Below are positions 27,342-37,136 of a stretch of DNA of 64,000 nt, piece by piece (position 1 is the first letter of the stretch; each line of letters begins with the position of its first letter). The notes under the pieces were generated by a model. That model was not told the DNA's origin. It was given only the letters and a program-made list of their open reading frames with translations, and searched no databases. The DNA lies in NCBI GenBank assembly GCA_913061265.1, contig CAJXVS010000004.1, positions 124,001-188,000 on the forward strand, in the 5' to 3' direction. Both the position numbers and the translations under genes were made by a program. This DNA is from an uncultured Halobacteriovorax sp. GTDB taxonomy: Bacteria; Bdellovibrionota; Bacteriovoracia; Bacteriovoracales; Bacteriovoracaceae.

Positions 27342-28215
27342 TGTATCAGGATTCACTTTTATTAAAAATGGATTCACCTTAGGCTATCCAGTCAAAGAGA
27401 GCATCCTTAGTATTGAACCACTTTGTGATGAGGTTATCATCAACGTAGGCTTTGAAGATGAAGCTTGCACCAAAGATGATGGCACCTATGAGTTCTTAAA
27501 AGATCATTTTACTCATAAGAAATTTAAGTTCTTAAAAAGTTACTGGGATCCTAAGCTCACAAGCCAAGGGTTGATCTTAAGCCAGCAAACAAATATTGCC
27601 TTAGATGCTTGCTCCGGAAAAGTCTGTCAGTATATTCAAGGTGATGAAGCCGTTCATGAAAATGACTTCCACCATATTCATGACGGCCATCTCGATATGT
27701 TAAGAGACCCAAAGATTGAAGGCCTCGTCTATAGGTATATTCATTTTTACGGAAATGTAGATATCGTTAAACACACGAGAAATATCTATCGAAGAGAAGT
27801 CCGCGCCATAAAGAATAATATTGGAGCAAAAAGTCATCTTGATGCACAAGGTTTTAAAGTGAACGGGACTCGAAAATTAAATTGTAAACAAATAGAGGCC
27901 TCCATCTATCATTACGGTTGGGCCAGACAAGAACAACTGATGGCGAAGAAGACAGAAGCCTTTGAAAAGCTCTATCACGGGGCGGACCACGAAGTTAAAG
28001 AATATAAGTACGATAGGATTTGGGGGCTCAAGAGATTCGATCAAACCCACCCTATGATCATGGATCAATGGATTCAAGACAATAAGAATGATATTGATTT
28101 TTGGTCACTACCTATGAGGTTTGAGTGGAAAAACATTGGACTGGCCATTTCTGACTTAGTCGAAAGTGCGTCAGGATATAGAATGGGTGAATATAAGAAT
28201 TACAAATTAATTTAA
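27334..28215 (+). CDS. Family 2-like glycosyltransferase
   Basis: A 293-residue soluble protein. The N-terminus reads VSGFTFIKNGFTLGYPVKES, then LCDEVIINVG, followed by CQYIQGDEAVHEND, which matches the nucleotide-sugar-binding and D-x-D-like (GDE) segments of GT-A family 2 enzymes. No membrane segment is seen. It overlaps the O-antigen ligase gene upstream and ends 19 bases before the bufferin-like gene. Donor and acceptor are unknown; a role in surface polysaccharide is likely. Confidence 0.75.
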   Translation: MLDVSGFTFIKNGFTLGYPVKESILSIEPLCDEVIINVGFEDEACTKDDGTYEFLKDHFTHKKFKFLKSYWDPKLTSQGLILSQQTNIALDACSGKVCQYIQGDEAVHENDFHHIHDGHLDMLRDPKIEGLVYRYIHFYGNVDIVKHTRNIYRREVRAIKNNIGAKSHLDAQGFKVNGTRKLNCKQIEASIYHYGWARQEQLMAKKTEAFEKLYHGADHEVKEYKYDRIWGLKRFDQTHPMIMDQWIQDNKNDIDFWSLPMRFEWKNIGLAISDLVESASGYRMGEYKNYKLI

Positions 28216-28234
28216 TAACTAATGAGGAGAACAG

Positions 28235-28555
28235 ATGAAAAAGAAAAACTTATTATTAAGTGCTGCTATTACAGGCCTAGTACTTGGGGCCAACGTTCAA
28301 ACAGCTACTGCTTCAGGAAGTGGAGATAAAGAAAAGTGTAAAGGTGTTGCTGCTAAAGGCGCTAACTCTTGTGGAGCAAATGGTCATGGTTGTGGCGGTT
28401 TTGCGACAAAAGACTTTGATGCCAATGAATGGGTTTATGTAAAAAAAGGAACTTGTGCAAAGGTCAAAGAAGCATTGAAAGATAGTACTGTTAAAGAGTT
28501 TATCAAGAACACGACAGAAAATGCTCGTAAGTACAAAGCAAACTTTAAAGGCTAA
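28235..28555 (+). CDS. Bufferin-like (DUF2282-type) secreted cysteine peptide
   Basis: A 106-residue protein with a signal peptide (NLLLSAAITGLVLGANVQTA) and four cysteines, Cys35, Cys46, Cys53 and Cys74, in the order EKCKGVAAKGANSC, GHGCGGFATKD, WVYVKKGTCAKV. This matches the DUF2282/BufA plan (EKCxG, NxC, HxC, PKGTC-like). Known bufferins are copper-binding RiPPs whose central cysteines are modified by a DUF692 (MNIO) enzyme with a partner protein; neither gene is adjacent here. GAGGAGAACAG precedes the ATG. Beyond residue 78 is a lysine-rich helix not typical of the family. It overlaps the convergent nitrilase gene by 4 bases. Confidence 0.75.
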   Translation: MKKKNLLLSAAITGLVLGANVQTATASGSGDKEKCKGVAAKGANSCGANGHGCGGFATKDFDANEWVYVKKGTCAKVKEALKDSTVKEFIKNTTENARKYKANFKG

Positions 28556-29352
28556 TTTCGTCCCATAATGACAGACTGTTCGACCTTTTCAATTTCGGAA
28601 AGGTCGATGGTTGCACATATAACCTTTTCCCCATCTTCAGCATTAGCAAGAACCTTACCCCACGGATCAATAACCATTGAGTGCCCATAAGTAGAAATGA
28701 TTTCGTTATTTCTTCCCCACTGAGCAGAAGCTATCACATAGCATTGATTCTCAATGGCACGGGCCCTAAGAAGGACTTCCCAATGAGCCTTCCCTGTAGG
28801 TACTGTAAAAGCAGAGGAAAAGGTCAGTATTTGAGCCCCCTCTTTTTTATAGGCGGCTGCCATTTCTGCAAACCTAAGATCAAAACAAACTCCAAGGCCA
28901 ACCTTGATACCATCTGCTTCAAGCATCTTAGGCTCGCTTCCAGGAATATAGATATCCCCTTCATCGATCTTCTTATGTTCACCCTTTGAATTCTTAATAT
29001 CACAGGAAAATAAATGAATCTTGTCGTAGTGACCTAGATCTTTCCCCGCAGGATCAAAGTTATAAGTTCTATTAATAGATCCTTTTTTATAGGAAGTCGC
29101 AGCTGTCCCACCTATGAGATAGATCTCATGCTTCTTTGCCAATGAGCGGATATTTTCATAGTGCTCATTATCTCGGTGAACTTGAAAAGGTGTAGGCTCT
29201 GATCCATTACTCATTGAGTAAAAACACTCTGGTAAAAAAGCAATCTCCGCTTTCTGAGCTTTCGCTTCTTTTAAGAAGATATTTAACTTCTCTAAGTTCT
29301 CAGAAAAATCTAAGGCTGAAGTCATTTGAATAACGGCTACTTTCTTTTTCAT
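28552..29352 (-). CDS. Carbon-nitrogen hydrolase (nitrilase superfamily)
   Basis: The 266-residue cytoplasmic protein has the Glu-Lys-Cys triad: Glu in FLPECFYSM, Lys in HYDKIHLFS and Cys in GLGVCFDLRFAEM. Overall it looks like the Nit1/omega-amidase branch, which repairs deaminated glutathione or hydrolyses alpha-ketoglutaramate; the substrate cannot be told by eye. The start overlaps the ugd stop codon (ATGA). Confidence 0.88.
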   Translation of the reverse strand: MKKKVAVIQMTSALDFSENLEKLNIFLKEAKAQKAEIAFLPECFYSMSNGSEPTPFQVHRDNEHYENIRSLAKKHEIYLIGGTAATSYKKGSINRTYNFDPAGKDLGHYDKIHLFSCDIKNSKGEHKKIDEGDIYIPGSEPKMLEADGIKVGLGVCFDLRFAEMAAAYKKEGAQILTFSSAFTVPTGKAHWEVLLRARAIENQCYVIASAQWGRNNEIISTYGHSMVIDPWGKVLANAEDGEKVICATIDLSEIEKVEQSVIMGRN

Positions 29353-30677
29353 GATTTAGGAACGAACTTTCCAATAGCATAATAATCAAACCCTTCACTT
29401 AGAACTTTTTCAGTGCTGTAAAGGTTTCGTCCATCAAAGATTACTGGTGTTTTAAGCTTCTCTTTTACTCTTTTTAAATCTGGGGCTTGGAACTCTCTCC
29501 ACTCGGTCATAGTGATAAGACCATCACAGTCATTTAGACATTCATACATGTCTTCAACAGCTTCTAGCTTTCCTTCAGCAACTGGATATTCAGTCATTAA
29601 CTCTAAAAAATTTTGAGAAGCTTCAGGATCGTAAAACTTTATCTTTGCTCCGGCTTGGATAAGGGCCTTACTCATATAGATAGCAGGCGCTTCTCTAACA
29701 TCATCAGTATTGGCCTTAAAAGCGACTCCCCAAAAGGCAAAAGTCTTACCGTTTAGATCGCCACCAAAATGCTTACTTACTTTGTTATACATATAGGTTT
29801 TTTGCTTATTGTTAACTTCTTCAGTTGCTTGAACAATCTTCAAGTCAGTTCCAAGAGACTTCGCGGTATGAACAAGGGCCTGAACATCTTTTGGAAAGCA
29901 TGAACCTCCATAACCGGGGCCTGGATAGAAAAAATGTTTTCCAATCCTAACATCAGAGCTTATCCCTTTTCGAACTTCGTTTATATCAGCTCCAACAAGA
30001 TCACAAAGCTGCGCGATCTCATTGATAAAAGAAATCTTAGTCGCCAAGAAACAATTCGCTGCGTACTTCGTCATCTCTGCCGATAAGTTGGACATTAAAA
30101 AGATAGGATTTCCTTGGCGAACTAAAGGAGCGTAAAGCTCTTCCATTGCCTCAGCTGATTCTTTCTCTTTATGACCTATTACAACTCGGTCTGGTCTCAT
30201 AAAGTCTTCTACAGCAGAACCTTCTTTTAAGAATTCAGGATTATTAACTAAGTAAAATTTCTTATTAGTATTTTTTGAAATATGCTCTTTTAACAAAGTC
30301 GAAGTGCCAACAGGAACAGTCGATTTGATAACAATAATACCACCGTCAACAATATTCTCGGCCACTGAATCTGCTGCTGCATAAAGATATTTAAGATCAG
30401 CCTGACCATTTTCCCCTGGAGGCGTTCCTACAGCGAGGAAAACCACATCAGCTTCTTTAACTGAGTCGTAACTTAAAGAGAATTTCAAACGACTTGAACT
30501 TATATTTCTTTTTAATAGATCAGATAAACCTGGCTCATAAATAGGAGACTCACCTAATTCTAATTTCGCGATCTTCTTTTCATCAATGTCGATACATGTA
30601 ACTTCATGGCCAATTTCAGCGAAACAAGTTCCACTTACCAATCCGACATAACCAGTGCCAATAACAACAACTTTCAT
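29349..30677 (-). CDS. ugd: UDP-glucose 6-dehydrogenase
   Basis: This enzyme oxidises UDP-glucose to UDP-glucuronate with two NAD+. It has 442 residues. Seen are the NAD-binding GTGYVGLVSGTCFAEIGHEV, the substrate segment NPEFLKEGSAVEDFMRPDRV, the catalytic cysteine in GYGGSCFPKDVQAL and the C-terminal UDP-binding WREFQAPDL region. It supplies uronic acids for surface polysaccharides made by neighbouring genes. Confidence 0.96.
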   Translation of the reverse strand: MKVVVIGTGYVGLVSGTCFAEIGHEVTCIDIDEKKIAKLELGESPIYEPGLSDLLKRNISSSRLKFSLSYDSVKEADVVFLAVGTPPGENGQADLKYLYAAADSVAENIVDGGIIVIKSTVPVGTSTLLKEHISKNTNKKFYLVNNPEFLKEGSAVEDFMRPDRVVIGHKEKESAEAMEELYAPLVRQGNPIFLMSNLSAEMTKYAANCFLATKISFINEIAQLCDLVGADINEVRKGISSDVRIGKHFFYPGPGYGGSCFPKDVQALVHTAKSLGTDLKIVQATEEVNNKQKTYMYNKVSKHFGGDLNGKTFAFWGVAFKANTDDVREAPAIYMSKALIQAGAKIKFYDPEASQNFLELMTEYPVAEGKLEAVEDMYECLNDCDGLITMTEWREFQAPDLKRVKEKLKTPVIFDGRNLYSTEKVLSEGFDYYAIGKFVPKS

Positions 30678-30704
30678 ACAGACTCCAAATGTAGGTTGTA
30701 GTAT

Positions 30705-30710
30705 ATTATA
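30705..30710 (-). promoter_or_regulatory. Possible -10 element upstream of ugd
   Basis: A perfect TATAAT on the minus strand lies 28 bases before the ugd start in the 77-base divergent gap. No good -35 is seen at the right distance, so this is a tentative call. Confidence 0.3.
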
Positions 30711-30754
30711 CTCTAGGCAAGAAAAGGAAAAACTTTACTCGAAGCGTTATTGGC

Positions 30755-31747
30755 ATGATTAAGACGATACTAAAATTTATTTTTGCAGCTGGAATTATCT
30801 ACTGGTTAACAAGTAGCGGAAAGCTCGATTTTAGTTTAATTACCAAGTCCTTAACCACTGGCTACGGCTGGCTTATTTGTATTCTCTGCATTATTTTACA
30901 AGATATTTTTTCTGCATTTCGTTGGAGGCTCATCTTAAAACCAGGCGTCAAATCTAAGCTACCTGCTTTAGAGATGATAAAGTTAACTTGGATCGGTCTC
31001 TTTTTTAATTCTGTTTTACCCGGTGCGGTTACAGGAGATTTAATTAAATTAGTATACGCAAAAGATTTAGATAAGGATGTTTCAAAGACCTTTCTTGTGA
31101 CGACAGTCTTTATGGATAGGATCCTAGGACTTATGGGTCTTCTTACTATTATGGGCTTCTTTAGCATGATCTTTTATTCAGAGGTGGTTCAACTATCTCC
31201 TCAGATGAAACCCCTTATTCAGATTAATTTCTTACTCTTTATTGGGGCCATCTTCTTTATGACCCTTCTTTTTCTTCCTAAGAGATTCCAAGAGTCCATC
31301 TTAAATTTAACCGATATGGTTCCCGTTCTTGGCAAGTATATTAGTAAGACCCTAAGCCAAGGCTGGCTTATTGGATCAGATCGTAAAGTCATTCTATACA
31401 GCTACTTGATTTCAATATGCCTTCAATTAATGAACATCTTTTCATTTTGGATTGTGACTTCTCCTTTTTACGGAAAAGAACTTTCTTTTCAACACCTCGT
31501 GACCCTTGTTCCCTTAGGCTATATAGCTGTTGCCGTACCTATTTCACCAAGTGGCTTAGGCGTTGGTCACTTTGCTTTTGATGAGCTTTTTTCTTTCGTC
31601 GGAATTAGTGGTGGAGCTGGCCTATTCAACCTTTATTTTCTTTGCTTAATCTTCGTCAATCTTTTAGGCTTCTTCCCTTATATCTTTAGCGGAAAACGTC
31701 ATAGCTTAAAAGAAACTGAGCAATTTGAGAACCAAGCAGAAAGCTAA
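30755..31747 (+). CDS. LPG-synthase/UPF0104-family integral membrane protein
   Basis: The 330-residue protein has about eight membrane segments and the motif of the lysylphosphatidylglycerol synthetase N-terminal (flippase-like) family: RWRLILKP, NSVLPGAVTGDLIKLVYA and the late VPISPSGLGVGHFAFDELF. Proteins of this family without a catalytic C-terminal domain are thought to move or modify lipids or to help glycolipid assembly. Its 3' end overlaps the convergent glycosyltransferase gene by 4 bases. Confidence 0.85.
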   Translation: MIKTILKFIFAAGIIYWLTSSGKLDFSLITKSLTTGYGWLICILCIILQDIFSAFRWRLILKPGVKSKLPALEMIKLTWIGLFFNSVLPGAVTGDLIKLVYAKDLDKDVSKTFLVTTVFMDRILGLMGLLTIMGFFSMIFYSEVVQLSPQMKPLIQINFLLFIGAIFFMTLLFLPKRFQESILNLTDMVPVLGKYISKTLSQGWLIGSDRKVILYSYLISICLQLMNIFSFWIVTSPFYGKELSFQHLVTLVPLGYIAVAVPISPSGLGVGHFAFDELFSFVGISGGAGLFNLYFLCLIFVNLLGFFPYIFSGKRHSLKETEQFENQAES

Positions 31748-32664
31748 GAGATTCCAATTCCTTTTTCAGATAATTTTAAAATAAGCATAAACTCTAAGTT
31801 CCATCTATGGGCCTTACTATCCCCCATCTTTGAGGGAACAACTGAACGCCTAAAGATCTTTTGAAAGGGAGTTGGTTTTAAGATGATGGCCTTTGGCCTA
31901 TCTTCAGGTGGAATATCAACAATACTTCCGGCCCAAACGATTTTTTTAGCTTTTATTCTCTTTATAAAGTCATCTTCGAAATCTCTGCGCTCACCTAGAA
32001 TATAAACCTTAGCCGTATCAATCCAGTTCCAAACTCCATTCCAATTTTCAACTCTTCTTTTCATTATGGGTGGATGACTACCTAAATACCTAAGTAGTCT
32101 ATTACTTGGAATACTCTCTATACCTTCTTTTTCTTTTCTAAGATTCTTATAATTGAAGATCTTTACTTCAGAATAATAAACCTTTGCTTCTATAACTTTT
32201 TCTTCAGAGCGATAAAAGTCACTGGAGCCTAGTCTAAAAAGTCTTATACTATGGGCCACAGCCTTTTTTGAGACATCTATATGATGAGGATCCTTGGTGA
32301 AGTTGAGGTTTCTGAAACTGATCGCCTCGCAGTGTAATTCAGAAGCACGCTTAAGGTCTTCTCTTAAGAGTTCACCATCTTCAGGGTGTAGAACTTCATC
32401 GGGCTCCAAGTAAATGGCCCAAGCATCGGGGATATTCTCACATTGCTCTCTTAGGCTTTGAAGAATATTTAACTGCTCGGTAGTTTCGTAATGATGAATA
32501 TGGAGATTTTCAGATTCTTCAAAGGCGTTTGAAGTTCCATCAATACTTTTTTTAATAAAGACGTGAACCATATCAGACATAGAAACCAGGGAAGCCACTG
32601 ACTCTCTAAAGCTCGTATTGTCTTTAATGGCATTATCTAAGTGTGAAAAAGCATACACTTTCAT
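31744..32664 (-). CDS. Glycosyltransferase-like protein, family 2 type
   Basis: A 306-residue protein with KVYAFSHLDNAIKDN at the start and AWAIYLEPDEVLHPEDGELL in the middle, resembling the acidic active-site segment of family 2 GT-A enzymes, followed by AISFRNLNF and RLFRL as in polysaccharide transferases. The plan is close to that of the 27.3-28.2 kb gene (GDEAVHEND there). No membrane segment. Donor and acceptor unknown. It follows the unknown gene upstream by 3 bases. Confidence 0.65.
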   Translation of the reverse strand: MKVYAFSHLDNAIKDNTSFRESVASLVSMSDMVHVFIKKSIDGTSNAFEESENLHIHHYETTEQLNILQSLREQCENIPDAWAIYLEPDEVLHPEDGELLREDLKRASELHCEAISFRNLNFTKDPHHIDVSKKAVAHSIRLFRLGSSDFYRSEEKVIEAKVYYSEVKIFNYKNLRKEKEGIESIPSNRLLRYLGSHPPIMKRRVENWNGVWNWIDTAKVYILGERRDFEDDFIKRIKAKKIVWAGSIVDIPPEDRPKAIILKPTPFQKIFRRSVVPSKMGDSKAHRWNLEFMLILKLSEKGIGIS

Positions 32665-32667
32665 TTT

Positions 32668-33297
32668 TTATAATTCTTCGAAAGTGAAGATTTTAGAAGG
32701 ATCTACGTGACCAAATCTCTTCCACTTGGTCTTTAGCTTCTCTACTTCTAAGAGAAAAGATTCTTCGATGATTGGATCAGCTAATTTACGAACCTTTTTG
32801 ATTTGTTTTTTTATCATCGACTTACCTTCTTTAGGAAGAAGGCAAATACCATTCATAAGAAGAAAGTCATTTTCATAACGTAAGATTCTTCCAATAAAAA
32901 AGTCTGCTTTAAATACTGGAATCTTAGAAGAGTTTTCCGTGAAGATTAACTTCTCATTTGAGAGTAAATCCTTAATCACCAGTTTTCCACTTAGATTTTT
33001 CCCCGTAAATTCAAAGATTGAATAGCGAACTCCTCTTAGGACTTCTTGAGACTCTTCAGTGATATCATTATTTTCTAGATAATCTTCTATGGCCGTTGAA
33101 CCATTCGTTAAGGGATAGCGAAGGATGAACCAGTCATTAAAACATCTCATCCTAGCTTCAAAGTCATCATCTTCTTCGTTAGCTAAGCCCGTAAGTTCAA
33201 AGTAACGTTTCTTTGCTTCAACGACTTTATCGTAGTGCTCACCTTCTGAGTAAGTACCTAAAATCTTATCTAAATGACTGAGGGCTTCTTCTAACAT
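32668..33297 (-). CDS. Hypothetical protein, 209 residues
   Basis: A soluble, charged protein with no signal peptide or membrane segment. The start reads LEEALSHLDKILGTYSEG and the middle RMRCFNDWFILRYPLTNG, then LSGKLVIKDLLSNEKLIF. I do not recognise the family. It lies 22 bases after lepA and 3 bases before the glycosyltransferase-like gene, so it is probably in the lepA transcript. Confidence 0.7.
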   Translation of the reverse strand: MLEEALSHLDKILGTYSEGEHYDKVVEAKKRYFELTGLANEEDDDFEARMRCFNDWFILRYPLTNGSTAIEDYLENNDITEESQEVLRGVRYSIFEFTGKNLSGKLVIKDLLSNEKLIFTENSSKIPVFKADFFIGRILRYENDFLLMNGICLLPKEGKSMIKKQIKKVRKLADPIIEESFLLEVEKLKTKWKRFGHVDPSKIFTFEEL

Positions 33298-33319
33298 GGA
33301 CTAGATTATAACCGATAAA

Positions 33320-35119
33320 TTATTCATCTACTTTAAGCACCGCAAGGAAAGCTTCTTGTGGAACTTCTACAGAACCAACCATTTTCATCCGCTTTTTACC
33401 TTTTTTCTGCTTCTCTAGTAGCTTACGTTTACGACTGATGTCACCACCGTAACACTTGGCTAAAACGTTCTTACGAAGGGCTTTCACGGTTTCACGGGCT
33501 AAGATCTTAGCTCCGATTGCAGCCTGAATAGCGATATCAAACTGCTGACGGCCGATCAATTTCCTCAACTTCTCTACCAATAACTTACCTTTAGAATAAG
33601 AATTAGATCGGTGACAAATAATACTTAACGCATCGACGTTATCACCATTTAAAAGAATATCGACCTTAACGAGGTCCGCAACTGCATAATCTTTAAACTC
33701 GTAATCCATAGAAGCATAACCTTTAGTCATACTTTTTAGCTTATCGTAGAAATCAAAAACCATCTCACTAAGAGGAAGGTCATACATAATAAGGACTCTA
33801 TCCTCAGTTATGTATCTAATTTCATTTTGAATCCCACGCTTCTCTTCACAAAGAGTAATAATCTTTCCAACAAATTCATTGGGAACGTGAATGGATATTC
33901 CTACAATGGGTTCTGTAATCGTTTCGATATCACCCGGCTCTGGCATTTCAGAAGGGTTATCAACAGAGATCTCTTCTCCGCCAATCTTTGTAACCGTATA
34001 GTTCACTGAAGGAGCGGTAGAGATTAGGTTTAAATCAAACTCTCTCTCTAGTCTTTCTTGAATAATGTCCATATGGAGCATTCCCAAGAATCCACAACGA
34101 TAACCAAATCCAAGGGCCTGAGATGTTTCAGCTTCGTAAGTAAAAGAAGAATCATTCAAGGCCAGTTTCTCAAGAGCATCTTTTAAAGGTACATAATCAA
34201 CCGAGTCCACAGGAAAGATCCCGCAAAAGACCATAGGCTTGATTTCTTCGTATCCAGCTAAAAGAGGTGTATCTTTTTTCTTAGCATTTACAATTGTGTC
34301 GCCAATCTTTACGTCACGAATAGTCTTGATACCACAAATAAGCATCCCAACTTCACCAGCTTCAAGCTGTGGGACTTCTTCGAAAAAAGGAGAATTGATT
34401 CCAAGTTTTAAGACTTCGTACTCTTCTTGGCAGTTCTTTAAGAAAATCTTTTCACGCTTCTTAAGCGTTCCTTCTACAAGTCTTACAAGAACAACAACAC
34501 CCTGATAGGGATCAAACCAACTATCAAAGATAAGCGCCTGCAAATCATTCTCAGGTTTTCCAAGAGGATGAGGCATCTTATGAACAATCGTCTCTAAAAG
34601 GCTTTCAATTCCAATTCCGCTTTTAGCCGAAACTTCTGGCGCCTCACTAGAATCGATTCCAATAATATCTTCTATTTCAGTTCTTACTTTCTCAATATCT
34701 GCATGAGGAAGATCAATCTTATTAAGAACTGGAATAATCTCTAAATCATTTTCTATGGCCATATAAACATTGGCCAAGGTTTGAGCCTCAACTCCCTGAG
34801 AAGCATCAACAACTAAAAGGGCTCCATCACATGAAGCTAGGGAACGACTTACTTCGTAAGTAAAATCCACATGGCCTGGAGTATCGATAAGATTAAAGTA
34901 ATAAGTCTCTCCATCGAGGGCCTTATACTTCAAACGAACCGTCTGAGCTTTAATAGTAATACCTTTTTCTTTCTCAAGGTCCATATTATCAAGAAGACGG
35001 TCTTTCTTCTCACGATCAGTAACTGTATGAGTGGCCTCAAGCATTCTATCTGCAAGTGTAGATTTCCCATGATCAATATGGGCAATAATTGAAAAATTGC
35101 GGATGTTCTTTTGGTCCAT
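33320..35119 (-). CDS. lepA: Elongation factor 4 (LepA)
   Basis: LepA is a ribosome-associated GTPase linked to initiation and back-translocation. The 599-residue length is exactly typical. The G motifs are [12 protein letters not shown] (G1), DTPGHVDF (G3) and NKIDLP (G4). The LepA-specific C-terminal domain follows, ending in [20 protein letters not shown] and [20 protein letters not shown]. It is preceded on the same strand by the PAS/HAMP sensor gene. Confidence 0.98.
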   Translation of the reverse strand: MDQKNIRNFSIIAHIDHGKSTLADRMLEATHTVTDREKKDRLLDNMDLEKEKGITIKAQTVRLKYKALDGETYYFNLIDTPGHVDFTYEVSRSLASCDGALLVVDASQGVEAQTLANVYMAIENDLEIIPVLNKIDLPHADIEKVRTEIEDIIGIDSSEAPEVSAKSGIGIESLLETIVHKMPHPLGKPENDLQALIFDSWFDPYQGVVVLVRLVEGTLKKREKIFLKNCQEEYEVLKLGINSPFFEEVPQLEAGEVGMLICGIKTIRDVKIGDTIVNAKKKDTPLLAGYEEIKPMVFCGIFPVDSVDYVPLKDALEKLALNDSSFTYEAETSQALGFGYRCGFLGMLHMDIIQERLEREFDLNLISTAPSVNYTVTKIGGEEISVDNPSEMPEPGDIETITEPIVGISIHVPNEFVGKIITLCEEKRGIQNEIRYITEDRVLIMYDLPLSEMVFDFYDKLKSMTKGYASMDYEFKDYAVADLVKVDILLNGDNVDALSIICHRSNSYSKGKLLVEKLRKLIGRQQFDIAIQAAIGAKILARETVKALRKNVLAKCYGGDISRKRKLLEKQKKGKKRMKMVGSVEVPQEAFLAVLKVDE

Positions 35120-35132
35120 TTCTTTTTGCTTC

Positions 35133-36386
35133 TTAGCTGAAAGTGTCTTTGGACATTACCATAAGGTAATAATCAAGGGAACTGTCTTTCCCTCGGATAG
35201 GGATAACATTGGCAAAACCTTTGAAAATAAAGTCTTCCTCTAGTTTCTTTGGAATATCCTGCTCACCACTACGCGCGTTATCTGCAGCATGAATGGCCTC
35301 AGCTTCTTCCTGCTGGGCCTGTGCTTGGAGCCCAGCCTCAATATCTTCTTCGCTATTTACTTTCTTTTTAGGAATAACAACTTCCGCGTTTTCAATCTTA
35401 GATCTTCTCTTAATCGCTAGTTCGTAAGCATCAATAATAGTCTGAGGTATAACACTCTCAGTCATATCTTTACCAATAACATCTTCAGATTGAACTTGAA
35501 GCAGTGAGTACAATTGGTTGTTCATGTAAATAAGTTTACTTTCAGCATTAGCAACAAGAACTGGTCTTCTCACTAGGTTAGCAAGAGCATCAAATTTTCT
35601 ATTTTCAACACCAATCCTATCCGTACGCAATTCATCGAAGATCTTTATGGAATGGATCATCTTATTCATCTCTCGCGCAATCTCACCGATTTCATCATCT
35701 TGAGAATAATAGATGGAAACATCAAAGTTACAGTCTTGAAGTTCTCTAATGGCGTCTTTAATCTTCTTAAAGGGCAGGGCAATCTTACCTGGAACAACTA
35801 GGGCTAAAACGATAGTTCCTAAGAACCCGATGATTAATACAATCATCATATGTCTTTTGGTTTCATTGATGATCTTTTTAATCTTCTTATCACGCTCCAC
35901 ACTTTGAAAGTATTGAATGTCTTGAAAGTCTGAAAAAGCATCAAGGATCTTATCGGCCAAGTCACCAACAGAGCTCATGCCTAAAGTATCTCTATTACTA
36001 TAAATAGCAGCCTTACTTAAAATTAATTTTAGAGAGTCTACGTAGGAGAGCATTTGCGCCACAACCTTTTTGACTTCAGGGTCTTTATATAGAGAATCAA
36101 GCGTATGCAATTGAGACGTAAAAGACTCACAAAGATTAACAACCTTCTCAACTGTCTTTTGATCAGGCTTTGAAGTTAAGATTCTTCTTTGATACTTCAA
36201 GATAGAGACGGCACTAATTCTAATTTCATCTGTTAATAAAGAAACTCTGTTTGAACGCACAGTAATAGATTCGATATCTTTATTAAGAGCATTGAGAAAA
36301 TGAAATACAGTAAACGATAGAATTAACACCGCCATATTGGCGACGATAAAACTAACAGCAACTCTATTTCGTAGTGATAAATTCAA
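35133..36386 (-). CDS. Membrane sensor with HAMP and PAS domains, no kinase
   Basis: The 417-residue protein has a membrane helix at about 10-32, a four-helix periplasmic region to about 178 ([20 protein letters not shown]), a second helix at about 180-200 ([20 protein letters not shown]), a HAMP domain ([20 protein letters not shown]) and a PAS domain ([20 protein letters not shown]). No histidine-kinase, cyclase or methyl-acceptor output domain follows; an acidic insert ([20 protein letters not shown]) interrupts the end. The start is TTG after AGAGAAGAGA. It lies 12 bases after the TrkA-type gene and 13 before lepA, so it may sense a signal linked to potassium uptake; that is inference. 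Confidence 0.8.
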   Translation of the reverse strand: MNLSLRNRVAVSFIVANMAVLILSFTVFHFLNALNKDIESITVRSNRVSLLTDEIRISAVSILKYQRRILTSKPDQKTVEKVVNLCESFTSQLHTLDSLYKDPEVKKVVAQMLSYVDSLKLILSKAAIYSNRDTLGMSSVGDLADKILDAFSDFQDIQYFQSVERDKKIKKIINETKRHMMIVLIIGFLGTIVLALVVPGKIALPFKKIKDAIRELQDCNFDVSIYYSQDDEIGEIAREMNKMIHSIKIFDELRTDRIGVENRKFDALANLVRRPVLVANAESKLIYMNNQLYSLLQVQSEDVIGKDMTESVIPQTIIDAYELAIKRRSKIENAEVVIPKKKVNSEEDIEAGLQAQAQQEEAEAIHAADNARSGEQDIPKKLEEDFIFKGFANVIPIRGKDSSLDYYLMVMSKDTFS

Positions 36387-36398
36387 TTCTCTTCTCTC

Positions 36399-37094
36399 TT
36401 AACTTTCAGATATATCTGCAAACAGTTTATTAAAGTTTTTCTCTGAACCAACTAAAACGACAATATCATCCGCTTCAATAACATCCATCGGCATAGGACA
36501 ATCATTGATTTCAACTTTATAGGCAGACTTTCCATCTTCAGCAATATAAGGAACACGCTTTTGAAGGGCCACAATATTTAAGTTATAGTTTTGTCTAATC
36601 TTACTTTCTACTAGAGTTTTTCCTTCGAATTTCTTACCAAGCTTAATCTCAACAATAGAGTAACCGGCTGCGAAGTTATATCTTTGAAGAACGTGAGGAG
36701 CGACGATCTTTGAGGCGATAATCTCCCCCATCTGCTCTTCAACCTTAATGATCTCTGATGCTCCAATTTCATGAAGAATATGCTCATGCAAAGTAGAAAT
36801 AGCTCGAGCAATCACTCGGCCAACACCTAGCTTACGAAGCATAGTCACGGCCATAATACTTTGTTCTGAAGAATCCCCAATGGCCACAACAGCTACATCG
36901 ACATCAGAAATATTGACTCCTCTTAGAGACCGCTCTTCAGTCACGTCGAGGGCCGCCGCATGAGTTACACGGTCTTTAATTTTCTCTACAAGCTCTGGGT
37001 TTTTATCGATAGCAATAACTTCTGCACCCTTCTCAAAAAGACGAGTTGCTGTTTTTGAACCGAACGTTCCTAAGCCAATCACTGCTACCATCAT
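36399..37094 (-). CDS. Potassium-uptake regulatory subunit TrkA/KtrA type
   Basis: The 231-residue protein has an RCK N-terminal Rossmann fold (VAVIGLGTFGSKTATRLFEK, AIDKNPELVEKIKDRVTHAA) and a C-terminal RCK_C part (YSIVEIKLGKKFEGKTLVES). A single RCK copy of this size is KtrA-like; TrkA of E. coli has two copies. It binds NAD(H)/ATP-type nucleotides and gates its partner membrane protein, which is the next gene upstream (42 bases apart). Confidence 0.9.
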   Translation of the reverse strand: MMVAVIGLGTFGSKTATRLFEKGAEVIAIDKNPELVEKIKDRVTHAAALDVTEERSLRGVNISDVDVAVVAIGDSSEQSIMAVTMLRKLGVGRVIARAISTLHEHILHEIGASEIIKVEEQMGEIIASKIVAPHVLQRYNFAAGYSIVEIKLGKKFEGKTLVESKIRQNYNLNIVALQKRVPYIAEDGKSAYKVEINDCPMPMDVIEADDIVVLVGSEKNFNKLFADISES

Positions 37095-37136
37095 AAGATT
37101 TCTAACCTTTCGTTTTCACTCATTATACCCTATGCA

